Assembly: GCF_000698145.1 (NCBI RefSeq)
Contig: NZ_BAXB01000003.1
Coordinates: 62,001 to 126,000 of the forward strand
From: Geomicrobium sp. JCM 19039
GTDB lineage: Bacteria > Bacillota > Bacilli > Bacillales > Marinococcaceae
DNA: 64,000 nucleotides
Direction: 5' to 3'
Positions 11,020 to 21,789 of the stretch are shown here, piece after piece. The translations under genes and the position numbers were made by a program. The notes below the pieces were generated by a model. That model was given only the letters and a program-made list of their open reading frames with translations, was not told the origin of the DNA and did not search any database. Position 1 is the stretch's first letter; every line of letters starts with the position of its first letter.

Positions 11020-11276
11020 TACATCCCATTAACGGAGAAAAGTACCAGGCGGCACTATTCAAAAGAGAGGAAGCGGCATTAGCTGAAAGCCCTTCTGTTT
11101 ATCCGTTTGAGAAAGACACTTCACAGGGCCTCATTCGAACCGTTTTCTACGCAGTAGGATGAGACGTAACACAGGCGTTAACTGTGATAAGCGGAAGTAA
11201 TTGGATTGTACTTCAAGTTTGGGTGGCACCGCGGGTTATACTCGTCCCTCTGTTTTTACAGAGGGACGTTTTTGCG
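11020..11276 (+). ncRNA. T-box riboswitch leader for hisS-aspS
   Basis: A leader RNA that senses uncharged tRNA and lets transcription through when charging is low. The antiterminator T-box GGGTGGCACCGCGGG is at 11221-11235. The terminator is CGTCCCTCTG, a 6-base loop, CAGAGGGACG and TTTTT (11243-11273). An AGTA element on the 5' side of stem I lies near 11040. On the 3' side, GACAC (11115-11119) is a candidate specifier containing both GAC (Asp) and CAC (His), which fits the downstream gene pair; this reading is inferred, not folded. Confidence 0.93.
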
Positions 11277-11305
11277 TTTTATTAGACCGAAAGGAGAATC
11301 ATACT

Positions 11306-12567
11306 ATGGATTATCGGATTCCAAGAGGAACACAAGACATTTTGCCAGGCGCATCGTCTGATTGGCAAAAGATCGAAGCCATTGCTCGGTCGGTGAGCCG
11401 AGCCTACAATTACGAAGAAATTCGCACACCAATTTTTGAGACAACAGAGGTTTTTCAACGTAGTGTTGGGGATAGCACAGATATTGTGCAAAAAGAAATG
11501 TATACGTTCCAAGACCGAGGAGGCAGACATCTGTCATTGCGCCCGGAAGGTACCGCTTCGGTCGTACGTTCATTTGTAGAAAATAAAATGTACGGCATTG
11601 TTCAGCAGCCAATCAAACTTTATTATACGGCCCAATGTTCCGCTATGAACGGCCAGAATCAGGAAGAATGCGGCAATTCCACCAGTTTGGTGTTGAAGTG
11701 CTCGGGAGTGACGACCCAGCCATTGATGCGGAAGTTATTTCTCTGGCAATGGACTTTTACAAAGCGTGCGGTCTAGACAAGTTAAAGCTCGTCATAAACA
11801 GTTTAGGAGATAAAGAAAGTCGAGGCGATCACCGTACCGCACTTGTAGATCATTTTTCAGCGCGTATTGACGAATTTTGCTCGGACTGTCAGTCACGTCT
11901 TGAAAGCAATCCGATGCGTATCCTCGATTGCAAAGTCGATCGTGACCACAAACTCGTGCAAACGGCACCGTCCATACAAGATTACTTGAATGAAACGTCA
12001 GTCGCCTATTTTGCAAAAGTGAAGCAGTTGTTAGATGCGATGAACATTCCGTACGTTATTGATCCAAACCTCGTCCGTGGCCTTGATTATTACACGAACA
12101 CCGCATTTGAGATCATGCTTGACGAACCTGAGTTTGGCGCCATTACGACGCTTACAGGCGGAGGACGCTATGAAGGCCTAGTGGAAGAGTTCGGTGGACC
12201 GAAAGTGTCTGGGATTGGTTTCGGTTTAAGTATTGAGCGTGTTCTTATGGCTCTTGAAGCAAGAGGATTGCTAGAAGAGAACAACCGCACATTGGATGTG
12301 TATGTGGTTGCCGTTGGAGAAGAAGCAAGTGACTATGCAGCCGTTATGCTTCGAGAATTAAGACAATCTGGCATTATCGCTGACAAAGATTACTTGCAAA
12401 GAAAGATGAAAGCTCAATTCAAAGCGGCTGATCGCAGTGGCGCAAAGCATGTCATTGTTATCGGTGAGAATGAACTAGAAACAGGAGCTGCGAACGTAAA
12501 GAATATGGAAACGGGAGATCAACAACAAGTTCCATTTGAAGCGCTCGTATCTGAACTGTCAAAGTAG
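11306..12567 (+). CDS. hisS: HisS, histidyl-tRNA synthetase (one frameshift)
   Basis: Class II synthetase charging tRNA-His. Seen: [10 protein letters not shown] at the start, [10 protein letters not shown], motif 2 ([21 protein letters not shown] in the restored frame), [28 protein letters not shown], motif 3 ([12 protein letters not shown]) and the C-terminal anticodon-binding domain. Near 11629 one G lost from GGG shifts the frame in motif 2; the upstream frame ends in nonsense, the downstream one resumes exactly. An essential gene, so a sequencing error is likely. The ATG 11306 follows AAAGGAG. Confidence 0.96.
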
Positions 12568-12586
12568 ACATAAAGGAGAGAACAAC

Positions 12587-14356
12587 ATGGTAGGGTTAGG
12601 AAGAACGCATTATAGTGGAGAAATTACTGAAGGCATGATCGGAGAGAGAGTGCAACTGAAAGGGTGGGCGAGAACGAGACGCGATCTCGGTCAAGTAATC
12701 TTCATTGATCTACGAGACCGTAAAGGGATTGTACAAGTCGTTTTTAGTCCAGAAATTAATGCAGATGCACTTAAAACCGCTGAATCCATCCGTAATGAAT
12801 ATGTACTCGATGTAGAAGGGACGGTCGTTCTTCGAGAAGAAGAAACGATTAACGAGAAGATTCCAACGGGAAAAGTGGAAGTACATGTCGATCAGGTTCG
12901 TATTTTAAATGCATCAAAAGCACTTCCATTTGCGATTGAAGAAAATGTACAAGTATCCGAGGATGTGCGTCTTTCTAAGCGTTACTTAGATTTAAGACGA
13001 CCAGATATGCAACAGGTTTTCCGACTGCGCCATCAGATTACAAAAGAAATCAGACACTTTTTAGACAATCAAGAGTTTATGGAAGCTGAGACGCCGATGC
13101 TCACAAAAAGTACGCCAGAAGGTGCTAGAGATTATCTCGTTCCAAGCCGCGTACACGAAGAGGAATTTTATGCGCTGCCGCAATCCCCGCAGTTGTTTAA
13201 ACAGCTTTTTATGATTGCAGGTTTTGAACGTTACTATCAGATCGTGCGTTGTTTCCGTGATGAAGATTTGCGAGCGGACCGTCAACCAGAATTTACACAA
13301 ATTGATATTGAAGCATCGTTTATGGACAGTGAAGACTTGTTCAAGATGACAGAAGAGATGATGTCGCATTTGATGGATGTTACGAAAGGTATCCAAATTC
13401 CCAAGCCGTTTCCTAGAATGACGTACGATGAAGCAATGAATCGTTACGGGTCTGACAAGCCAGATACCCGTTTTGATATGGAACTTGTCGAGCTATCGGA
13501 TATTGTGCAATCAAGTGATTTTAAAGTATTCACTTCAGCCGTTGAGTCGGGTGGAAAAGTCAAGGGCTTAAATGCAAAAGGGCAAGGAGATCAGATGTCA
13601 CGTAAGGAGATTGATGATCTGGCGGACTTTGCAGCCATTTACGGAGCAAAAGGTCTTGCTTGGTTGAAAGTCGACGAATCTCTGGAACTAAAAGGTCCAA
13701 TTGCGAAATTCTTATCTGCAGAAATTCAAGAGCAAATGAAAACAGCAATGCAAGCAGAGAGTGGAGATTTACTCATGTTTGCCGCTGATGAAGCGGGTAT
13801 TGTTTATGATGTTCTCGGCGCTTTACGGATGAAATTTGGGAAGGAATTGAAGTTGATTGATGAATCGAAGTTCAATTTCTTATGGGTTACGGATTTTCCA
13901 CTCGTAGAATATGACAAAGATGCTAAACGCCACGTCGCTTTACACCATCCGTTTACACGACCCGTTGCCGAAGACATCGATAAGTTAGAGGAACGTCCTG
14001 AAGAAGTTACCGCACACGCTTATGACCTTGTGTTAAACGGCTACGAGCTCGGTGGCGGTTCACAACGTATTCATGAGCCTGACTTACAGATGCAAATGTT
14101 TAAAACGTTAGGGTTTAAAGAGGCCGATGCGTTGGATGAATTTGGCTTCTTGATTGAGGCGCTAGGCAATGGTGCACCTCCTCACGGTGGTATTGCGTTA
14201 GGCTTAGACCGGTTGGTGATGCTTTTTGCAGGGGTAGACAATTTGCGTGAAGTAATTGCCTTCCCTAAGACCGCAAGTGCAAGTTGCTTGTTAACAGGAG
14301 CACCGAGCGAAGTCAGCTCTAACCAATGGAAAGAGTTGAACATTCGCCCGAGATAA
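12587..14356 (+). CDS. aspS: AspS, aspartyl-tRNA synthetase
   Basis: Class IIb synthetase of bacterial type: N-terminal OB anticodon domain ([20 protein letters not shown]), motif 2 block ([37 protein letters not shown]), GAD insertion domain in the middle, and motif 3 ([12 protein letters not shown]). ATG 12587 has AAAGGAGAG upstream; 589 residues is standard. It lies 20 bp after hisS, under the same T-box. C-terminal [10 protein letters not shown] has Gly where Asp is usual, a minor difference. Confidence 0.97.
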   Translation: MVGLGRTHYSGEITEGMIGERVQLKGWARTRRDLGQVIFIDLRDRKGIVQVVFSPEINADALKTAESIRNEYVLDVEGTVVLREEETINEKIPTGKVEVHVDQVRILNASKALPFAIEENVQVSEDVRLSKRYLDLRRPDMQQVFRLRHQITKEIRHFLDNQEFMEAETPMLTKSTPEGARDYLVPSRVHEEEFYALPQSPQLFKQLFMIAGFERYYQIVRCFRDEDLRADRQPEFTQIDIEASFMDSEDLFKMTEEMMSHLMDVTKGIQIPKPFPRMTYDEAMNRYGSDKPDTRFDMELVELSDIVQSSDFKVFTSAVESGGKVKGLNAKGQGDQMSRKEIDDLADFAAIYGAKGLAWLKVDESLELKGPIAKFLSAEIQEQMKTAMQAESGDLLMFAADEAGIVYDVLGALRMKFGKELKLIDESKFNFLWVTDFPLVEYDKDAKRHVALHHPFTRPVAEDIDKLEERPEEVTAHAYDLVLNGYELGGGSQRIHEPDLQMQMFKTLGFKEADALDEFGFLIEALGNGAPPHGGIALGLDRLVMLFAGVDNLREVIAFPKTASASCLLTGAPSEVSSNQWKELNIRPR

Positions 14357-14359
14357 CGT

Positions 14360-14647
14360 TTATTTCCTTTCGACAGTGCGAAAGCGTTCTATGAAAGAAG
14401 TAGGGTCTTCCTTAATGTAAAACGTTCTCACTCCTTGTGAAGTATGGAGATACAAAAATCCAATCTCACCTTGTTTGAATCGGTACGACATGTCGAAGAC
14501 AGATTCAATGGTAAATGACTCGTTGTCGATTGTAATCTTTTCTTCGTATAGTACCATATCTGTATCGAAATGTTCCGTATGTTTCTCAATGGAACTGACC
14601 TTTTGTTCGATATGAGTGATAGGTATTCGGTGAAGTGCTTTTGACAT
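14360..14647 (-). CDS. Hypothetical protein, 95 aa
   Basis: Not recognised. A soluble, mostly beta-strand-like protein (VLYEEKITIDNESFTIES, EIGFLYLHTSQGVRTFYI) without Cys or TM segments; its alternating pattern resembles a small PH-like or barrel fold, but that is a guess. The ATG at 14647 has a strong AAGGAGGG at the right distance, which supports a real gene. It is convergent with aspS, the stops lying four bases apart. Confidence 0.7.
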   Translation of the reverse strand: MSKALHRIPITHIEQKVSSIEKHTEHFDTDMVLYEEKITIDNESFTIESVFDMSYRFKQGEIGFLYLHTSQGVRTFYIKEDPTSFIERFRTVERK

Positions 14648-14742
14648 ATGATCCCTCCTTCTGCTAGTATACCCAACAGGCAGTCCATGTGAAACCCTTG
14701 TAAACCAAGGGTTTCACAATTTCTTTAAGAATAATTAACAGC

Positions 14743-14771
14743 TTGCAGAGGGAAGGTTTACGTGCTATAAT
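14743..14771 (+). promoter_or_regulatory. Sigma-A promoter of 6S RNA
   Basis: TTGCAG (14743-14748), a 17-bp spacer and TATAAT (14766-14771), placed to start the 6S RNA about 8-12 bp downstream. Confidence 0.75.
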
Positions 14772-14779
14772 TTTGCTAC

Positions 14780-14970
14780 ATAAGAAGTCCTGTGGTGTTC
14801 GTAGCACACTATACGTTTTGAGCCAACATTTTTAACTTGGGAGCCTGCCGTTTCAATAGGAAGTACACGCCTCGGAAGCTGAGGACTTTACGGAGTATTG
14901 AACAAGGCACCCACCTGTGAGAGCAGGCTTCAAAACTTGGTGTTTATATACGGCACAACGGGACGACATA
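14780..14970 (+). ncRNA. bsrA: 6S RNA (SsrS/BsrA type)
   Basis: Global regulator that mimics an open promoter and sequesters sigma-A RNA polymerase. The sequence carries the Firmicute 6S landmarks: AGTCCTGTGGTGTTCGTAGC near the 5' end, CACTATACGTTTTGAGCCAAC, GGGAGCCTGCC, and a 3' end (ACGGCACAACGGGACGACAT) that pairs with the 5' end. Length about 190 nt and location downstream of aspS match B. subtilis 6S-1. Ends are estimated within a few bases. Confidence 0.92.
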
Positions 14971-14975
14971 CATAA

Positions 14976-15020
14976 CGAAAAAGAGTGAATGACCCGTCAT
15001 GGTCATTCACTCTTTTTCGT
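14976..15020. terminator. Bidirectional terminator between 6S RNA and the tnrA-like gene
   Basis: GAAAAAGAGTGAATGACC (14977-14994), a six-base loop, then its perfect complement 15001-15018, with A and T runs on both sides. It can end 6S transcription on the plus strand and the tnrA-like gene on the minus strand. Confidence 0.85.
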
Positions 15021-15337
15021 TAATTTGTTTTGTTCTCCGCGGTCTGTGGTCCGCCGAAACGTGCACTAATTTGGCCTTTGATCATTTTCTCACGCAACGA
15101 AGCGTTTCGTTGCTTGTCCATTCGTTTAATTTCAAATGTTTGCATACCATCTGCCATCTTTTCGGCAATCTCCATAAGGCGTTCAATGTCTAAAAAAGAA
15201 TATTTGCGTGTTCCGCCTTTGCTTCGTTCCGGAAAAATAAGCTGACGCTCTTCGTAATAGCGAATTTGACGCTCGCTCAGGCCGGTCAGTTCACAAACAA
15301 CACCAATCGTGATGACTTTTTTCTTTTTATAGTTCAT
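15020..15337 (-). CDS. tnrA: MerR-family nitrogen regulator of the TnrA/GlnR type
   Basis: DNA-binding winged helix with ITIGVVCELTGLSERQIRYYEERQLI followed by KGGTRKYSFLDIERLMEIAEK, almost a signature of TnrA and GlnR. About 105 residues, with a C-terminal tail ending REKMIKGQISARFGG, resembling TnrA's tail that binds feedback-inhibited glutamine synthetase; GlnR has a longer autoinhibitory tail. There is no adjacent glnA, again favouring TnrA. The ATG at 15337 has GCGGGG upstream; an upstream in-frame ATG at 15352 is less likely. Confidence 0.85.
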   Translation of the reverse strand: MNYKKKKVITIGVVCELTGLSERQIRYYEERQLIFPERSKGGTRKYSFLDIERLMEIAEKMADGMQTFEIKRMDKQRNASLREKMIKGQISARFGGPQTAENKTN

Positions 15338-15736
15338 GATATCCCCGCCCATTCGTTGATGATACTCCTAATGATAGCAAAATTCACAATCGTCGTGTAA
15401 TAAATTTGTTAGATAATCTATCTGTGAATTTCCAATTAGAAAGGAAGTAAATCTGACAATTGAAGAAAAAAGGGCGCTTAACTATATAAGTTGAACGAAT
15501 GAATTTCACTGAATCGGATGATCGAGATGGGTCTTTGCGGGTGAGTGCTTGTATATTTTCTGTTGCAATTCATCTCGTTGCCGATCGTTGTTCGTCACTG
15601 CAAGGGTTGCGGGCAACACGAAAAACGTTTGCCGAAGGGTAAAAAGTCGTGACCGAGGCCCACCACCTGGCACAAGCAAGTGATGGCCGGTCACGTATGT
15701 GACAATCCAGCCTCAAACCGGGCACTTTCGGCACGC

Positions 15737-15768
15737 AACTGTCACAAATCGCACGATTTGTGACAGTT
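15737..15768. repeat. Perfect 15-bp inverted repeat
   Basis: AACTGTCACAAATCG and its exact complement are separated by only two bases. There is no T run, so it is not an ordinary terminator. It is internal to a longer repeat-like segment rich in GTCACG/GTGAC motifs. Confidence 0.8.
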
Positions 15769-15949
15769 GACAACGTTTATGTGCGCATTCACGTTTAAAA
15801 TCATGATTTTTCTTTCTCAAGTGTCACATTAATGAATATATGGGGCATTTGGACTTCTTTCCACACACCGTAGCCAGGAGGCAGAAACGTGAAGGTAGCT
15901 GTACCCCAAACGTTAGTTTTAGCTCTAACTTTTGGGGTGCAGCACCTGG

Positions 15950-16173
15950 CCGCCGATGTTGCCTTATACCCTGGAGTGTCAAGTAGACACAGCGAACACA
16001 AGCGGCAGCGCAGGGTGAGGTGATGTTGCCCTTATAGTCTGGACTGCCTAGAAAACACGGTGGTCGCCTTTTGTCCTCCGATGTTGCACTTGTACTCGGG
16101 AGTGCAAGCATCCGCCTGCAGTGGAAAGCAACAACAAACTGCAATTAGGATCATGTTAAGTTCATTCTATATA
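15950..16173. repeat. Dispersed hairpin repeat, copy A
   Basis: Nearly identical to 46130-46321, sharing blocks such as TCAAGTAGACACAGCGAACA, GAAAACACGGTGG, GCCTGCAGTGGAAAGCAACA and ATGTTAAGTTCAT. It contains repeated units of CTTATA or CTTGTA followed by a ten-base palindrome: AGTCTGGACT (16036) and ACTCGGGAGT (16094), plus a degenerate ACCCTGGAGT (15968). Confidence 0.85.
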
Positions 16174-16180
16174 ATCAAAA

Positions 16181-16214
16181 TAAAAGCCGTAGGGTAGAAC
16201 CCCTACGGCTTTTA
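16181..16214 (-). terminator. Terminator of the rsfA-family gene
   Basis: AAAAGCCGTAGGG (16182-16194) and CCCTACGGCTTTT (16201-16213) form a 13-bp stem overlapping the stop codon; the A/T runs allow termination in both directions. Confidence 0.85.
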
Positions 16215-16805
16215 ATCTGCTTTTGAAACATGTTGAAGATTGCCGTTCTCATCCATGCGAAAGCTCGATGACATGAACGAGTCACTCATTGTTTCATCAA
16301 CAAACATCATATTGCGGGCACGATTAATAATGGTGAGCAAAGATTCATGTTCTTTTTCCAGCTTTTCTAATCGCGATTTTAACTGTTCATTTTCTAATTG
16401 TACTTGTTCAACGTTCGTTTTTGTATCGGCATCAATGGTTTCTTGATGCACGTAATGGCTAAGGAACTGAACGACTCGTTCCATGTTTAAGTCATCCGTG
16501 TGTACCGGTTTCTCAATCGACCTCTGAGGATGTTTTACACCGAATGTTTTTTGCACGGCTTGTGCGGCATCGTTTCGCTGAAATGCTTTTCGTTCACGCT
16601 TTGCTTCGCTAATCTTTGTTTCGTAGCGATCACGCACGACCGCATTCCAGCGGAATCCACAAGCAGCAGCGGTGCGGTTAAGTTGATCGCCAACTTCCTC
16701 AAATGCTTTTAACTGCGTACTTCCATTTTTAATATGGTGGATGACAGTATCTGCTAATAGCACATCATCCTCATGGGACCATGCATCTTGTCTCACTTTT
16801 GTCAT
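16212..16805 (-). CDS. RsfA-family sporulation transcriptional regulator
   Basis: Myb/SANT-like N-terminal DNA-binding domain (RQDAWSHEDDVLLADTVIHHIKNG, AFEEVGDQLNRTAAACGFRWNAVVR), then a linker and a C-terminal coiled coil (EQVQLENEQLKSRLEKLEKEH). This architecture is that of B. subtilis RsfA and GerR (YlbO), forespore and mother-cell regulators. Which paralogue it is cannot be decided. ATG 16805 has GAAGAAGG upstream. Confidence 0.85.
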   Translation of the reverse strand: MTKVRQDAWSHEDDVLLADTVIHHIKNGSTQLKAFEEVGDQLNRTAAACGFRWNAVVRDRYETKISEAKRERKAFQRNDAAQAVQKTFGVKHPQRSIEKPVHTDDLNMERVVQFLSHYVHQETIDADTKTNVEQVQLENEQLKSRLEKLEKEHESLLTIINRARNMMFVDETMSDSFMSSSFRMDENGNLQHVSKAD

Positions 16806-16907
16806 CGGGTTACCTTCTTCCATTAAGAGATTCAATGTAGTCTTAATATGGACGAATGTATGAATCTCTATACTCCCAATGATAGAAACAAAACAAGAAT
16901 TTGTGTG

Positions 16908-18188
16908 CTAACGGTGTTTCGTCTTCGCACGGATGTTCTGATCAGCGTCTTTAAATGCTTTCTCAAATTTACTTGAGCCTTTCAAATGCAAGTAGCGATG
17001 ATCTTTTAACTTGTCCGGCAAGTATTGTTGCGCGACGAGGGCCCCTTCATAATCGTGAGGGTACAAATAACCGACGCCTCGGTCCAATTCTTTCGCTCCA
17101 GCGTAGTGAGCGTCGCGAATTTGGTCTGGTATTGGAGGAGACCCGAATTTGCGGACGTCTGCCAGTGCGGCATCAAGGGCGCGATAAGCACTGTTTGATT
17201 TCGGAGACAGACAGAGTTCAACGACAGCGTTCGCAAGCGGAATTCTTGCCTCAGGGAAACCTAAACGTTCGGATGCTTGAATCGCAGCAAGTGTGCGAGC
17301 ACCGGCTTGTGGATTCGCAAGGCCGATGTCCTCGTACGCAATGACGAGTAAGCGTCGATTAATGCTGACAAGGTCTCCGGCTTCAATTAATCGTGCTAAG
17401 TAGTGAAGTGCCGCATCCGCATCGCTGCCTCGAATGGACTTTTGGAATGCTGATAACACATCATAGTGGGCATCCCCATCACGGTCATGATTGAAATTCT
17501 TCTTCTGCATGCAAATTTCGGCTACGCTCACATCAACATGGATGATCCCGTCCTCATTTTTTGGTGTAGATAGAACGGCCAACTCTAAAGCGTTCAAAGC
17601 AGAGCGTAAGTCTCCGCCTGAAGATGAAGCGATATGTCTCGCCGCATCGTCATCAAGTTTTGTTGAGATGTGACCTAACCCTCGCTCCTGATCATCGATG
17701 GCTGCTCTTAAGCTGTTTAAGATCTCGTCTTCTTGTAAAGAAAACAATTCAAAAATATGGCAACGACTGCGAATGGCTGGATTCACGGAATGATAAGGAT
17801 TGGCGGTTGTAGCACCGATGACAATGAGTTTTCCACTTTCCAAGTACGGAAGCAAAAAATCTTGTTTTCCTTTATCAAGGCGATGAAACTCATCCAAAAT
17901 TAATACGAGCTGACCGTAGAGCTTCGCTTCCTCGGCAGCAATTTGCAAGTCTTTTTTGGAGTGCTCGACGGCGTTGAGCAGTTTGTAGCGCAGTTCCATA
18001 CTCCCCGCAAGTGCAGTCGCAAGTGATGTTTTTCCGGTCCCAGGTGGTCCGTAAAAGATCATCGGTTGAAGTGTACCTGCAGTGACCATGCGTGAGATTA
18101 GAGCTCCTTCTCCGAGAAGGTGAACTTGTCCGACCACTTCGTCAATGGTTCTTGGGCGCATGCGAAATGCGAGTGGTTCATGGTTCAT
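16908..18188 (-). CDS. rarA: RarA (MgsA), replication-associated recombination ATPase
   Basis: AAA+ protein acting at stalled replication forks. Seen: RMRPRTIDEVVGQ, Walker A GPPGTGKTS, Walker B LVLILDEFHR, sensor 1 IGATTANPY, then arginine-finger and oligomerisation domain with YEDIGLANPQA and YLYPHDYEG. About 426 residues is normal. ATG 18188 follows TGGAGG. Divergent from cymR, as in B. subtilis (yrvN-cymR). Confidence 0.95.
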   Translation of the reverse strand: MNHEPLAFRMRPRTIDEVVGQVHLLGEGALISRMVTAGTLQPMIFYGPPGTGKTSLATALAGSMELRYKLLNAVEHSKKDLQIAAEEAKLYGQLVLILDEFHRLDKGKQDFLLPYLESGKLIVIGATTANPYHSVNPAIRSRCHIFELFSLQEDEILNSLRAAIDDQERGLGHISTKLDDDAARHIASSSGGDLRSALNALELAVLSTPKNEDGIIHVDVSVAEICMQKKNFNHDRDGDAHYDVLSAFQKSIRGSDADAALHYLARLIEAGDLVSINRRLLVIAYEDIGLANPQAGARTLAAIQASERLGFPEARIPLANAVVELCLSPKSNSAYRALDAALADVRKFGSPPIPDQIRDAHYAGAKELDRGVGYLYPHDYEGALVAQQYLPDKLKDHRYLHLKGSSKFEKAFKDADQNIRAKTKHR

Positions 18189-18387
18189 TTGGGGCCTCCA
18201 TTCATACACGAATGCACGTTCTGTTTCTTCAACTAGTGTAGCACACGGCCTCTTCTAAGAACAATCCAAGCAAGAGACATGTAAATCATTGATTGTCCAT
18301 GCTATAATGGCAGTTACAGCAGAAAGACAAGCGTTGCTTTTTAATAAACGTTAACCTTATGAACAGGATATAAAGGTGGCTATATAA

Positions 18388-18807
18388 ATGAAGATATCGA
18401 CAAAAGGGCGCTACGGTCTCACGATTATGATGGCGCTCGCGAAGAAATACGGTGAGGGTCCGATCTCATTGAAGTCCATTGCGAAGGAAAACAACCTGTC
18501 AGAACATTATTTGGAGCAATTGATTGCGCCACTTCGAAACGCGACATTTGTGAAGAGTGTTCGAGGAGCGTACGGGGGTTACATGCTTTCAAAAGAGCCG
18601 CATGAGATTACAGCAGGAGACATTATTCGTGTGCTTGAAGGGCCGATTACCCCTGTGGAAGTCATGGAAGATGAAGAACCAGCGAAGCGTGATTTATGGG
18701 TGAAGATCCGTGACGCGATTAAAGATGTGCTAGATTCTACGACGCTTGAGGACTTGGCGAACTACGAAGAAACCGATAAACAAGAAGACTATATGTTTTA
18801 TATATAA
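18388..18807 (+). CDS. cymR: CymR, Rrf2-family cysteine metabolism repressor
   Basis: Winged helix MKISTKGRYGLTIMMALA, recognition helix LSEHYLEQLIAPLRNA, wing VRGAYGGYML. It has no cysteine at all, so it carries none of the Fe-S ligands of IscR, in line with CymR, which senses with CysK and O-acetylserine. It precedes iscS and mnmA by 25 bp, the conserved Bacillus arrangement linking cysteine status with sulfur transfer. Confidence 0.93.
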   Translation: MKISTKGRYGLTIMMALAKKYGEGPISLKSIAKENNLSEHYLEQLIAPLRNATFVKSVRGAYGGYMLSKEPHEITAGDIIRVLEGPITPVEVMEDEEPAKRDLWVKIRDAIKDVLDSTTLEDLANYEETDKQEDYMFYI

Positions 18808-18832
18808 TTGTGAAGAAGGAGGCGGCATTCGT

Positions 18833-19993
18833 ATGAACGAGATCTATTTCGATCATGCCGCAACGACCCCTGTTCGTGATGAAGTTTTTGCTGAGATGAA
18901 GCCGTATTATGATGGGACGATGATTGGCAATGCGTCAAGCATCCATCGATTTGGACGTAAGGTACGTGTCGGAATTGATGAGGCGAGAAGGGTCGTTGCC
19001 GGTCAATTAAACAGTCACCGAGATGAAATCATCTTTACGAGCGGTGGAACGGAATCCAACAACCTAGCCATTCGGGGTGCAGTGCACGCACGGAAACAAA
19101 CCGGCAAGCATATTGTGACATCCCAAATCGAGCATCATGCTGTGCTGCACGTTTTAGATCAACTTGAGGATGAAGGTTTTGAAGTGACACGACTCCCTGT
19201 TGACGAGCGAGGTGTTGTCACTGTCGCTGACGTCGAGAGCGCGCTTCGTCCGGATACGATTCTCGTTTCAATCATGCACGGAAATAACGAAACAGGCATG
19301 ATACAGCCGATTGAAGCGATCAGCTCCCTATTGGAAAATCACGAAGCACTATTTCATACCGATGCCGTTCAATCTTTTGGAAAGATGAGCTTTGATGTAC
19401 AAGCATTGGGTGTCGATTTACTAACGGGTTCTGCTCACAAGGTCAATGGACCGAAAGGAGCGGGATTTTTGTATGTTAAGAAGGGTACAAACATCCAAGC
19501 CCTTATTTATGGCGGTGAGCAAGAAAAGAAACTACGGCCGGGCACAGAGAACGCAGCTGCAATTGCTGGTTTGAAAAAGGCTGTACAACTTCTTGGTCAA
19601 GATGGTGAACGAAATGCCGATCACAGTCGGGAATTGAAAGAAAAGCTTTTAGAAGAACTTAGAAATAGAGACGTTCCATTTGAGATCAATGGGGCACTTA
19701 CGGATAGTCTGCCTCATATCATCAACATCAGTTTTCCCGGTTCACTTACCGAACCGATGCTCGCACAACTCGATATGGCCGGCATAGCGGTTAGCAGCGG
19801 GTCTGCATGTACGGCGGGTAGCTTTCAACCGTCCCATGTACTTGAAGCGATGTATGGCTCTGATGATGAGCGCGTAAAGAATTCTTTAAGATTTAGCTTT
19901 GGATATGGAAATGATGAACAACAAGTCATACATTCGGCAAAGCAACTTGAGCAGATTAGTCGATTAATACGAGAGAAACGAACTGAGGTGTAG
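18833..19993 (+). CDS. iscS: Cysteine desulfurase (IscS/YrvO type)
   Basis: PLP enzyme supplying sulfur for tRNA thiolation. MNEIYFDHAATTPV start, SGGTESNN, IEHHAV, PLP lysine in GSAHKVNGPKG, and the catalytic cysteine in SSGSACTAG. ATG 18833 has GAAGGAGGCG upstream. It sits three bases before mnmA, its partner in 2-thiouridine formation. Confidence 0.96.
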   Translation: MNEIYFDHAATTPVRDEVFAEMKPYYDGTMIGNASSIHRFGRKVRVGIDEARRVVAGQLNSHRDEIIFTSGGTESNNLAIRGAVHARKQTGKHIVTSQIEHHAVLHVLDQLEDEGFEVTRLPVDERGVVTVADVESALRPDTILVSIMHGNNETGMIQPIEAISSLLENHEALFHTDAVQSFGKMSFDVQALGVDLLTGSAHKVNGPKGAGFLYVKKGTNIQALIYGGEQEKKLRPGTENAAAIAGLKKAVQLLGQDGERNADHSRELKEKLLEELRNRDVPFEINGALTDSLPHIINISFPGSLTEPMLAQLDMAGIAVSSGSACTAGSFQPSHVLEAMYGSDDERVKNSLRFSFGYGNDEQQVIHSAKQLEQISRLIREKRTEV

Positions 19994-21103
<1,110 letters not shown>

Positions 21104-21107
<4 letters not shown>

Positions 21108-21766
21108 AACCATCCGCTTATACGCTGGCGACCGAACAAATGAACGCAGGTCTTGATGAGTTGGCGCTTCAAAACTTTCATCTGGCGCTAGAAGAAGAAC
21201 CAGATCGCCATGCTGATATATACACGAATCTGGGCACACTGCTATTGGCTTCAGGAGAAGAAGATGAAGCTTTGGCATGTTATCAACGAGCCATTCAGTT
21301 AGACGAACGTCAAGCGTCTGCTTATTATGGAGCAGGAAATGTTTGCTACCATATTGAAAAATACCCAGAGGCGTTGCGCTTTTACCAAGAAGCACAGCGT
21401 CTTGGCATGGGGAATGACCAGAGCTTACACTTTATGATGGGCATTTGTTTTTATAACCAACAACAATTTGCACGGGCGTTAGCGAGTTTGAAGACGGCTG
21501 TTGAGTTAAATGAAAACGATGCCGATGCTCACTTTTACTTCGGGCTCGTGTTGGCCCAGTTGCACATGATCGAGGAAGCCATCGTGCAATTCTCGGGTAC
21601 GATAGCCATTAACTCGAGCCATGCCGATGCCTATTACAATCTTGGAGTTGCATACGCACATAAAGGTGAGCATGAGCGAGCCGAGCGCTATTACGAAGAA
21701 GCGTTGCAAATACAACCCGATCATTTACTCGCAGGCCATGGGTTGAAACAAAATAAAGAACAATGA
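21104..21766 (+). CDS. Tetratricopeptide repeat protein, YrrB-like
   Basis: About six TPR units spanning the whole 220 residues, each with the canonical small-residue pattern (for example [27 protein letters not shown] and [28 protein letters not shown], quoted in part only as family pattern). It overlaps mnmA by ATGA and precedes recD2, the order seen in B. subtilis, where YrrB is thought to be an interaction scaffold. Partner unknown. Confidence 0.9.
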
Positions 21767-21789
21767 AGTGAAGGAATGGGGGGGAACGT

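Larger units (their letters stand above)
15353..16180. other. Gene-free, repeat-rich intergenic stretch
   Basis: No convincing coding region. It holds a perfect long palindrome (15737-15768), a CACCTGGCACAAGC-type segment near 15662, and one copy of a dispersed hairpin repeat (15950-16173) whose second copy is near 46.1-46.3 kb. Short open frames here read through these repeats and have no ribosome sites. Confidence 0.6.

Noticed and set aside
15361..15430. TnrA box upstream of the tnrA-like gene
   Set aside because: I looked for TGTNA-N7-TNACA and found only partial matches, not enough to call an operator.
15801..16144. Cysteine-rich open frames on the minus strand
   Set aside because: They overlap the hairpin repeat and each other in different frames; no ribosome site and no conserved motif.
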